Source of the DNA: Desulfovibrio sp. | GTDB lineage: Bacteria > Desulfobacterota > Desulfovibrionia > Desulfovibrionales > Desulfovibrionaceae | Assembly: GCA_014804865.1 (NCBI GenBank) | Contig: JAAUYY010000127.1 | Location: forward strand, 1 to 5,284 | Direction of reading: 5' to 3' | Length of the DNA: 5,284 nucleotides | Shown: positions 1 through 5,284 of the stretch, piece by piece | Numbering within the stretch: position 1 is the stretch's first letter | Layout of the letters: each line of letters opens with the position of its first letter | Position numbers and translations under genes: made by a program | The notes under the pieces: model-generated | The model's input: only the letters and a program-made list of their open reading frames with translations | What the model was told of the DNA's origin: nothing | Database searches by the model: none

Positions 1-2
1 AG

Positions 3-74
3 TACGGCGTGCGCATTTTCAGAATCGCCGGAGAAACAAGGGGAACTCTTCCCCCCACGCATGGCAACGCCTGA
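3..74 (+). CDS. Possible 3' end of an upstream gene (tail only)
   Basis: The reading frame starting at base 3 is open from the window edge and stops at TGA 72-74, 14 nt before the epimerase ATG. It gives a 23-residue tail beginning [13 protein letters not shown] stop just before the next gene's ribosome binding site is what an upstream operon member would look like. However, the two other forward frames are also open across these bases, and 23 residues are too few to recognise a family. I cannot assign a function, and the stretch could simply be a 5' untranslated region. Confidence 0.3.
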   Translation, partial: YGVRIFRIAGETRGTLPPTHGNA

Positions 75-77
75 AAC

Positions 78-81
78 GGAG
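78..81 (+). promoter_or_regulatory. Ribosome binding site of the epimerase gene
   Basis: GGAG lies 7 nt before the ATG at 89. It decides the start: the same frame is open all the way to the left edge of the window, but only this ATG has a good Shine-Dalgarno sequence and places the Rossmann glycine motif at the usual distance from the N-terminus. Confidence 0.7.
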
Positions 82-88
82 CGGCGAC

Positions 89-1102
89 ATGAGAGTCCTT
101 ATTACTGGAGTCGCCGGGTTTATCGGGTTTTATGTCGCTAAAAGACTTCTTGAGGAAGGCTGCGAGGCGGTCGGCGTCGATAATCTGAACGATTATTACG
201 ACCCGCGTCTGAAGAAAGACAGGCTGGCTTTGCTTGAAAAGTCGCCTCAAGCGCGTAATTTTCAATTTTTCCATAATGATATCGCGGACATGGAGGGCCT
301 GGAAAAAGCCTTTTCCGGAGGGATCACGCATGTGATCAATCTCGCGGCGCAAGCGGGAGTCAGATATAGTCTGATCAATCCCTCATCCTATGTAAATTCC
401 AATCTCGTAGGCTTTGGGAATATTCTCGAATGCTGTCGCCGGCATGAAATAAAGCACCTCGTTTTCGCGTCCTCTTCGTCCGTCTATGGTCTTAACGCGG
501 CCAGACCCTACTCGATCCACGCCAATGTCGACCATCCTGTCAGCCTTTACGCCGCGACCAAAAAGAGCGGGGAGCTCATGGCGCACGCCTATAGCCATCT
601 ATTTAATTTGCCAGCCACAGGGCTGCGCTTTTTTACCGTGTACGGGCCGTGGGGTCGACCGGACATGGCTCTTTATCTTTTCACCAAGGCGATCATGGCC
701 GGCGAGCCTGTTAAAGTTTTTAATAATGGCAATCTGCGCCGCGATTTTACCTATATTGACGACATTGTCGAAGGCGTGATTCGCGTTCTGGATATGCCGG
801 CTACGCCGAATCCCGAATTCGATCCCGCCGCTCCCGATCCCGCGACCAGCTCCGCTCCCTGGAGAATTTACAATATAGGAAATAACGACACAGTATCCAT
901 AAGAGAATTTATCCAGGACATCGAGGAAGCGCTGGGCAAGAAGGCCATTTTGGAAATGTTGCCGGCGCAACCGGGGGACGTCGAATCGACCTGGGCCGAT
1001 GTGAGAGCCCTGGAGCTCGCGACCGGCTTTAAGCCGTCGACGCCTCTGAAAGAGGGAATTTCGCGTTACGCGAAATGGTACAAAGAATACTATGGAGCGT
1101 GA
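89..1102 (+). CDS. UDP-glucuronate 4-epimerase-type NAD-dependent sugar-nucleotide epimerase
   Basis: Cytoplasmic extended short-chain dehydrogenase, most likely interconverting UDP-glucuronate and UDP-galacturonate with bound NAD+, to supply galacturonate for LPS, capsule or other surface glycans. The 337 residues match the usual family length. Visible motifs are the Rossmann glycine motif G7-VA-G10-FI-G13, Asp31 at the end of beta-2 ([10 protein letters not shown], expected to contact the adenosine ribose), the SSSSVYG active-site strand at 128-134, and the catalytic YxxxK pair Tyr154/Lys158. Further on come [15 protein letters not shown] (180-194) and RDFTYIDDI (218-226). The segments [11 protein letters not shown] and [11 protein letters not shown], together with a proline-rich loop at 238-257, are typical of the UDP-glucuronate epimerase subgroup (LpsL/Cap1J-like) rather than GalE. 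The gene appears intact. It overlaps the next gene by 11 nt, so the two are probably co-translated. The sugar specificity is inferred from these motifs; another UDP-sugar is possible. Confidence 0.9.
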   Translation: MRVLITGVAGFIGFYVAKRLLEEGCEAVGVDNLNDYYDPRLKKDRLALLEKSPQARNFQFFHNDIADMEGLEKAFSGGITHVINLAAQAGVRYSLINPSSYVNSNLVGFGNILECCRRHEIKHLVFASSSSVYGLNAARPYSIHANVDHPVSLYAATKKSGELMAHAYSHLFNLPATGLRFFTVYGPWGRPDMALYLFTKAIMAGEPVKVFNNGNLRRDFTYIDDIVEGVIRVLDMPATPNPEFDPAAPDPATSSAPWRIYNIGNNDTVSIREFIQDIEEALGKKAILEMLPAQPGDVESTWADVRALELATGFKPSTPLKEGISRYAKWYKEYYGA

Positions 1103-3086
1103 GATAGAGCGGGGCAAGCCGGAAATTCTGGCTCCGGCCGGCGACAAAAATTCTTTTCTCGCCGCTCTCGCGGCGGGGGCCGACGCCGTATATCTGGGTC
1201 TCAAGCGCTTCTCCGCGCGTATGGAGGCCGATAATTTTGACATTGACGAATTGCCGGATCTCGTCGCCCTGGCTCGCGAATCGGGTCGCAAGGTCATGGT
1301 GGCGATGAATACGCTCGTCAAGGAAGACGAGACTCGCGCGGCTTTCCGTCTCGCGGAAAAACTCGCTAACGAAGCGCGTCCCGACGGCCTGATTATTCAG
1401 GATCCGGGAATGTTGGCCATTGCGAGACAAGCGGGCTTTTCGGGACTGATTACCCTTTCTACTCTCGCCAATATAGGCGATCCTCTCGCTCTTCAAACAG
1501 CGGCGAAATTGGGCGCCGGACGCTCTGTGCTTCCGCGCGAGCTTTCGGTGGACGAAATGAGGATTATGGGCGAGGCCTGCCCAGACGGCTTTAGCCTCGA
1601 ATGTTTTGTCCACGGCGCCCTCTGCTATTGCGTCTCCGGTCGCTGCTACTGGTCGAGCTATCTCGGAGGCAAGAGCGGATTGCGCGGGCGTTGCGTCCAG
1701 CCTTGCCGACGAATGTACTCGAAGCGAACCAAATCCGGAAAGCCCGGAGGCGGAGAAAGATTTTTTTCTTGCCAGGATCTGGAGCTGGGCGCGCTCGTAA
1801 AGACATTGCTTTCCATTCCCCATCTGGACTCCTGGAAAATCGAGGGACGCAGAAAAGGCCCGCATTATGTTTACCATACGGTAACCGCTTACAAACTCCT
1901 GCGCGACAATCCCGACGATCCTCGGATCCGGAAAATGGCGACCGAAATTCTCGAGTTCGCGCTTGGACGCCCCGGCGTTCGCGCCCGCTTTCTGCCGCAA
2001 AATAAATATCTCCCAATGGCGCCGGAAAAACAGACAAGTTCCGGACTTCTGGCGGGCAGGATAAGCGCGGAAGCCGACGGGACTAGCGTATTGAAACCGC
2101 GTTTTGATTTGTTGCCCCAGGATCTGCTCCGAATCGGCGTCGAGGACGAACGCTGGCACGCTACAATTCCCGTAAATCGAACAATTCCCAAGGGCGGAAA
2201 ACTTCGTTTGAACCCGCCCAGGCATAAGACTCCGCCGTCAGGCGTTCCCGTTTATCTTATCGATCGCCGCGAGCCGGAATTAAAGAAAATAATCGGAGAA
2301 TGGCGAAAAAAACTGGAAGAAATAAAAGCGCCGACGCCGAAACTTGCTAAGGGCGAATTGCGTTTGCCCGTTCCCGCGAAAAAGGTCGGCTTGCCCGACA
2401 TGGTCGTAGCGACATCGCCGCGAGATTTCCCCAGAGGGGGCGTTCTCCCGTGTCTCTGGCTTTCGCCGCGAACCTGCGACCGGTCGAAAGCCGAAATAAA
2501 GCGATTATGTTTCTGGTTGCCTCCCGCGATCTGGCCCGACAACAGCGAGGAAATAGAGACTTTGATCGGACGCGCCGTCCGCGCCGGTTGCCGCAAATTC
2601 GTCTGCAACTCGATTTGGCAGAGAAGCTTGTTCCCGGACAGACTTCCGGATCGCCTGGAATTGATCGCGGGCCCGTTCTGCAACCTTTCCAACGCCCTCG
2701 CTATCGAAGAAACGAAGAGGCTGGGCTTTGCGGCCGCTTTCGCCAGCCCGGAGCTTTCCGGCGAAGATCTGAAAAAATTGCCCTCGGCCAGTCCCTTGCC
2801 TCTGGGATTGGTTCTATCCGGCTACTGGCCAGCGGGGATCAGCCGATTCGGTTTGGCTGGAGTAAATGTCAACGAGCCCTTTTTCAGTCCCAGGGGAGAA
2901 GCGTTCTGGGCCCGCAATTACGGCGGACTGTACTGGATATATCCGGCGTGGCCGCTCGATCTGGGTTCGAAGAGACAGGAACTGGCTACGGCGGGTTTCA
3001 GCTTCTTCGCCCGTCTCGAAGAAAAGCCGCCCTTGCCCGAAACAAGGCGTCCGTCGCTATTCAATTACGAAGGCGAATTGCTTTGA
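1092..3086 (+). CDS. Peptidase U32 family protein, RlhA-sized, probable Fe-S enzyme
   Basis: The 'peptidase' name is historical. Characterised relatives carry a 4Fe-4S cluster and support O2-independent hydroxylation of 23S rRNA (RlhA), tRNA (TrhP) or ubiquinone precursors (UbiU/UbiV). The N-terminal U32 barrel starts with ILAPAGD (residues 12-18) and AGADAVYLG (28-36), and holds the family signature at 170-188. Candidate cluster ligands are Cys178, Cys185, Cys201 and Cys227, matching from memory the four-cysteine pattern of UbiU; Cys171, Cys180 and Cys205 lie nearby. Residues about 310-395 look like a beta-rich middle domain. Residues about 450-640 form a second module that echoes the N-terminal barrel without its cysteine cluster. 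The 664-residue length is close to E. coli RlhA (about 650), but the C-terminal half does not obviously match it. The ATG at 1092 lies inside the epimerase gene. Only a weak AAAGAA-like site precedes it, so translational coupling is likely. The gene appears intact. The family is certain; the substrate is unknown. Confidence 0.92.
   Translation: MEREIERGKPEILAPAGDKNSFLAALAAGADAVYLGLKRFSARMEADNFDIDELPDLVALARESGRKVMVAMNTLVKEDETRAAFRLAEKLANEARPDGLIIQDPGMLAIARQAGFSGLITLSTLANIGDPLALQTAAKLGAGRSVLPRELSVDEMRIMGEACPDGFSLECFVHGALCYCVSGRCYWSSYLGGKSGLRGRCVQPCRRMYSKRTKSGKPGGGERFFSCQDLELGALVKTLLSIPHLDSWKIEGRRKGPHYVYHTVTAYKLLRDNPDDPRIRKMATEILEFALGRPGVRARFLPQNKYLPMAPEKQTSSGLLAGRISAEADGTSVLKPRFDLLPQDLLRIGVEDERWHATIPVNRTIPKGGKLRLNPPRHKTPPSGVPVYLIDRREPELKKIIGEWRKKLEEIKAPTPKLAKGELRLPVPAKKVGLPDMVVATSPRDFPRGGVLPCLWLSPRTCDRSKAEIKRLCFWLPPAIWPDNSEEIETLIGRAVRAGCRKFVCNSIWQRSLFPDRLPDRLELIAGPFCNLSNALAIEETKRLGFAAAFASPELSGEDLKKLPSASPLPLGLVLSGYWPAGISRFGLAGVNVNEPFFSPRGEAFWARNYGGLYWIYPAWPLDLGSKRQELATAGFSFFARLEEKPPLPETRRPSLFNYEGELL
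1599..1655 (+). other. U32 family signature and first cysteine pair
   Basis: Codons for residues 170-188 of the U32 protein spell the family signature: E-x-F-x2-G-A-L-C-x4-G-x-C-x-x-S. The one departure I see is Trp187, where the pattern as I remember it has an aliphatic residue. Cys178 and Cys185 are seven residues apart, the same spacing as UbiU Cys169/Cys176. The [10 protein letters not shown] segment (198-207) follows, with Cys201 and Cys205. Confidence 0.85.
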
Positions 3087-3101
3087 GTTTTTTATAAGGG
3101 C

Positions 3102-3106
3102 GAGGA
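3102..3106 (+). promoter_or_regulatory. Ribosome binding site of the EamA gene
   Basis: GAGGA lies 9 nt before the ATG at 3116, in the 29-nt gap after the U32 stop. Frame evidence fixes the start as well: TAA at 3113-3115 is in frame and directly abuts the ATG, so the gene cannot extend further upstream. Confidence 0.65.
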
Positions 3107-3115
3107 AGCCGCTAA

Positions 3116-3529
3116 ATGTGGAAATATTATGCCCTGCTTTCCGCCCTGTTCGCCGCGCTTACGGCGATTTTTTCCAAGATGGGCGTAAAAGACGTCGATT
3201 CTTCGCTCGCGACGGCGATCAGGGTTACTTTCGTTCTCTTTCTCGTCTGGGGTGTCGCGCTCTATAGCCGCTCCGCAAAAGACTTGTTCTTTATTCCGCG
3301 CAATGTCTGGCTTTATCTTTTTCTATCCGCCGTCGCTACGGGACTTTCCTGGCTTTTCTATTTTCGGGCTTTGGAAACCGGAGACGTGTCAATGGTGGCG
3401 CCCATCGACAAATTGAGCGTTCCCCTGACCATTCTTCTCGCCGTTTTGCTTCTAGGGGAGCCGTTGAGCTGGAAAGTAGCCATTGGAGGAATTCTTATTT
3501 CCGCCGGAGTTCTGGTTCTCGCCTTGTAG
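3116..3529 (+). CDS. Single-domain EamA family (DMT superfamily) membrane protein
   Basis: Small inner-membrane protein of the drug/metabolite transporter superfamily, 137 residues with one EamA repeat. Five hydrophobic segments are visible at about 4-22, 28-51, 63-86, 91-113 and 119-137. Family hallmarks are the conserved tail of helix 3 with FYFRALETGDVSMVAPI (81-97) and the GEPLSW loop (114-119) before the last helix. Typical EamA exporters have two such repeats and about 300 residues. This one is complete rather than truncated, because an in-frame TAA directly precedes its ATG and its TAG is followed closely by the convergent sbcC. Such half-length members are thought to work as dimers, as SMR transporters do; that is inference here. 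The substrate cannot be told. It is probably the last gene of the rightward operon, 29 nt after the U32 gene. Confidence 0.88.
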   Translation: MWKYYALLSALFAALTAIFSKMGVKDVDSSLATAIRVTFVLFLVWGVALYSRSAKDLFFIPRNVWLYLFLSAVATGLSWLFYFRALETGDVSMVAPIDKLSVPLTILLAVLLLGEPLSWKVAIGGILISAGVLVLAL

Positions 3530-3549
3530 CGGAACGCGCAAGCGATATT

Positions 3550-3565
3550 CGCCTCGTTAAAGGCG
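3550..3565. other. Small inverted repeat between convergent gene ends
   Basis: CGCCT (3550-3554) and AGGCG (3561-3565) can pair as a 5-bp stem with a 6-nt loop. The repeat spans the end of sbcC and the 27-nt gap after the EamA gene, where a two-way terminator would be expected. Neither strand has a T tract after it, so it is a weak candidate for an intrinsic terminator. Confidence 0.2.
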
Positions 3566-5284
3566 CCTGACAGCGTCGCAACCCGCCGCCGAGATTACGC
3601 TGCGTCCGGAACGGGACGCGCTAATTTCGATCCTGGCGTCTATCCATTCCTTCAATCGATCCACATGGGATATGACGCCGACAAGTTTCCCCTCGCGACT
3701 TAAGTTCCTCAAGGCGCCCATGGCTGTCTCAAGAGTATCGGCGTCGAGGGTTCCGAATCCCTCGTCCAGAAAGAGGGAGCCAATCGACGCTTTGCGACTT
3801 GCTATGGAAGAAAGTCCCAGAGCGAGACTTAAGCTGACAATGAAAGATTCGCCGCCCGAGAGATTGATAATGGGGCGGATCTCCCCTCCCTGGAAGTTGT
3901 CGATAACCTGGATGGCCATATTTTTATCGGGCGAGCGCGTCAGCTCGTAACGCGGACTAATTTGTCGCAATTGAACATTGGCCCGACGCAGGAGTAAATC
4001 CAGAGTCGCGTTTTGCGCGAAATCGCGAAATTTTTTGCCGTCCGCGGAGCCGATGAGCGAATCCAGTTTTGACCATTTCGCGTATTCGCGTTCCTGGGCG
4101 GAATACGCCTCGCGATCTTCGCGAAGCGCGATCTTAAGTTTCGCCTGTTCGTCAAGCTCCGCTTTTAATTTGGCTTTCTTCTCATGAAGGACGCTTTCTT
4201 CGCGCCGCGCTTCGTCGATTGAGGCGCGAAGCTCCTCCGGCGTTTTGTCCGAAAGAGCGCGGGCTTCTTCCCGAGCCAATGTTTCGGTCGAATTCCTCAA
4301 GAGCGCGTCGCAAGCGGCTTTTCTTTGGGCCAAGGACGTTTTTTCGGCCTCGAGCGTTTCGATCTCCGCGGCGGATTTGCGCCAGATTCGATATTCGTCG
4401 TCGGTTAAATTCGCGAGTTGCAAAAATTCCAGCCATTCCGCGCGACCGCGGTTCGCTTTTTCTCCCCAGTCGTTTTTCTGTTTTTTCCCTTCGGTTATGG
4501 CTCCAGCCAAAGCGCTTGTTTGCGCGACAAGAGCGTTTATCCTCGCGACGCTTTCGTTTTCGCGCTTTTGGGCGAGTTTCGCCGCGGCGTCGAGTTTCCC
4601 GAATTCCTCATCGACGCTCCTGTCGCCGAAGAGAGCGCGACGCGCGTTTATTTTTTCGTTTTCTTCGACTGTGGAGCGACTTAAATCTTTTTCCAGAGCC
4701 GCAAGCTCCTCGTCCGTCGCCTTTAGTCTTTCGACGCTGGCGGCGAGCCGCTTCTCGGCTTCCGCCAAAGTCAATTTCGCCTCCTCGCGCGCTCGCTCCA
4801 TCTTGAGACGCGCGTCGCGTCGTTCTTTTAGTCTTTCCCGCAAGTCGGGGGCCAGGATGAAACGATTTAAGCCAAAAGGCTCCAGAAGATCGGCCAAAGC
4901 GGATTTCGCCAGTTCAAGAGCTGTTTGCAATTTGGCTCTTTCCGCCGCCCGGACGGCAATATTTGCTTCGATAAGAGACTTTCGGTTCTCTAACCCTCGG
5001 AGGTCGGTCAAGACTTTTTCAGTTTGGCCGTTTTTTGCGATGGCTTCCCTTTCCGATTTGTCGATTTCCTTTTCCAGACGCGAAGCTTCAGCGACTATTT
5101 TTCTCGCTTCTTCCCGCCTGCCGCCGATTGTTTGGATATCGTCGATTTGGTTTTTTCCCGCCCAGGGATGTACTGGCGAGCCGCAGAGCGGACATGGCGC
5201 GTCTGGGCGCAGCTCTTCGCGAAGCGCGGAAAGATCCTTGCGCGCGAGAGCCGATTTATAGGCCTCGTCAAGCTCGATTATTTT
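3557..5284 (-). CDS. sbcC: SbcC nuclease subunit, C-terminal 575 residues (5' end outside the window)
   Basis: ATPase subunit of the SbcCD (Mre11-Rad50-type) complex, which cleaves DNA hairpins and processes blocked double-strand ends in the cytoplasm. The frame is open to the right window edge. Counting residues from that edge, the zinc hook CPLCGSPVHP is at 31-40. A long charged coiled coil rich in Ala, Glu, Lys and Arg then returns to about residue 400. The C-terminal ATPase lobe carries the ABC signature LSGGE (475-479), Walker B LFLDE (504-508) with GFGTLD, and an H-loop His540 in ISHVDRL. The roughly 540 residues after the hook agree with E. coli SbcC (about 1050 in total), so around half the protein is missing here, including Walker A and the Q-loop. 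The TTG at 5009-5011 is not the start: the hook lies upstream of it in the same frame. The gene is convergent with the EamA gene, with a 27-nt gap. A partner sbcD is expected upstream, beyond the window. Confidence 0.95.
   Translation of the reverse strand, partial: KIIELDEAYKSALARKDLSALREELRPDAPCPLCGSPVHPWAGKNQIDDIQTIGGRREEARKIVAEASRLEKEIDKSEREAIAKNGQTEKVLTDLRGLENRKSLIEANIAVRAAERAKLQTALELAKSALADLLEPFGLNRFILAPDLRERLKERRDARLKMERAREEAKLTLAEAEKRLAASVERLKATDEELAALEKDLSRSTVEENEKINARRALFGDRSVDEEFGKLDAAAKLAQKRENESVARINALVAQTSALAGAITEGKKQKNDWGEKANRGRAEWLEFLQLANLTDDEYRIWRKSAAEIETLEAEKTSLAQRKAACDALLRNSTETLAREEARALSDKTPEELRASIDEARREESVLHEKKAKLKAELDEQAKLKIALREDREAYSAQEREYAKWSKLDSLIGSADGKKFRDFAQNATLDLLLRRANVQLRQISPRYELTRSPDKNMAIQVIDNFQGGEIRPIINLSGGESFIVSLSLALGLSSIASRKASIGSLFLDEGFGTLDADTLETAMGALRNLSREGKLVGVISHVDRLKEWIDARIEISASRSGRSVISAAGCDAVRRL
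3743..3862 (-). other. SbcC ABC signature and Walker B motifs
   Basis: On the minus strand, 3862-3848 encodes LSGGE and 3775-3743 encodes LFLDEGFGTLD, which contains the Walker B Asp-Glu pair and the D-loop. The order and spacing are those of the C-terminal half of the SMC/Rad50/SbcC ATPase head. The H-loop histidine codon follows at 3667-3665. Confidence 0.93.
5165..5194 (-). other. SbcC zinc hook (CxxC)
   Basis: The minus strand encodes CPLCGSPVHP. The two cysteine codons are at 5192-5194 and 5183-5185. This is the Rad50/SbcC zinc hook at the tip of the coiled coil, where two molecules share a Zn2+ ion. It separates SbcC from SMC proteins, which have a hinge domain there, and from RecN or RecF. 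Confidence 0.95.

Noticed and set aside
1029..2225. Long minus-strand open frame (398 codons) opposite the epimerase end and the U32 gene
   Set aside because: It spans the boundary of two well-supported genes, has no recognisable motif, and is of low-quality Arg/Ser/Ala-rich composition. It is a shadow of GC-biased coding sequence.
1092..3086. Reading the U32 gene as a secreted collagenase-like protease
   Set aside because: There is no signal peptide and no protease catalytic motif. The cysteine pattern fits the Fe-S hydroxylation branch of the family.
3602..3619. GC-rich hairpin GCGTCC-loop-GGACGC as a terminator for the rightward operon
   Set aside because: The 6-bp stem is real, but it lies inside the sbcC coding end, about 70 nt after the EamA stop, and is followed by GCTAATTTCG rather than a T tract.
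4117..5228. Identical 14-bp repeats CTTCGCGAAGCGCG at 4117-4130 and 5215-5228
   Set aside because: Both lie in the same codon phase and encode Ala-Leu-Arg-Glu in the SbcC coiled coil. I found no third copy or regular spacing, so shared codon and residue usage explains them better than an uptake or binding site.
4245..5261. Long plus-strand open frame (338 codons) opposite sbcC
   Set aside because: It lies wholly antisense to sbcC, whose zinc hook, signature and Walker B motifs are certain. Its product is a Ser/Arg/Ala-rich sequence with no recognisable domain, as expected from reading a Glu/Ala/Lys/Arg-rich coiled-coil gene on the other strand.

Overview
The window looks like ordinary bacterial chromosome: closely packed protein genes, few non-coding bases and a moderately high GC content (judged by eye, not counted). 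The bacterium cannot be named from the sequence. The nucleotide-sugar epimerase, the two-module U32 protein and the SbcC would suit a Gram-negative proteobacterium, perhaps Desulfovibrio-like. That lean rests only on a remembered resemblance of the U32 C-terminal half and is weak.

Layout. Bases 1-88 hold a possible 3' tail of an upstream gene and the ribosome binding site of the first full gene. Three genes then run rightwards in a tight cluster: a UDP-glucuronate 4-epimerase-type sugar-nucleotide epimerase (89-1102), a 664-residue peptidase-U32-family protein overlapping it by 11 nt (1092-3086), and, 29 nt further on, a 137-residue single-domain EamA (drug/metabolite transporter superfamily) membrane protein (3116-3529). 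After a 27-nt gap, a convergent gene fills the rest of the window on the minus strand (3557-5284). It is the C-terminal 575 residues of the SbcC exonuclease subunit, cut by the right window edge. Its central zinc hook (CPLCGSPVHP), ABC signature, Walker B and H-loop are all visible. Its N-terminal ATPase lobe, and sbcD if present, would lie beyond position 5284.

How they work together. The three rightward genes are probably co-transcribed, but they do not form an obvious pathway. The epimerase supplies UDP-galacturonate for surface polysaccharide, the U32 protein is probably an Fe-S hydroxylation-type enzyme (the family includes RlhA, TrhP and UbiU/UbiV), and the EamA protein is a small transporter of unknown substrate. 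SbcC belongs to DNA repair and is separately transcribed. I see no mobile element, CRISPR array, RNA gene, phage gene or convincing new system. The most interesting point is an apparent internal duplication in the U32 protein: its C-terminal half echoes the N-terminal barrel but lacks the cysteine cluster.
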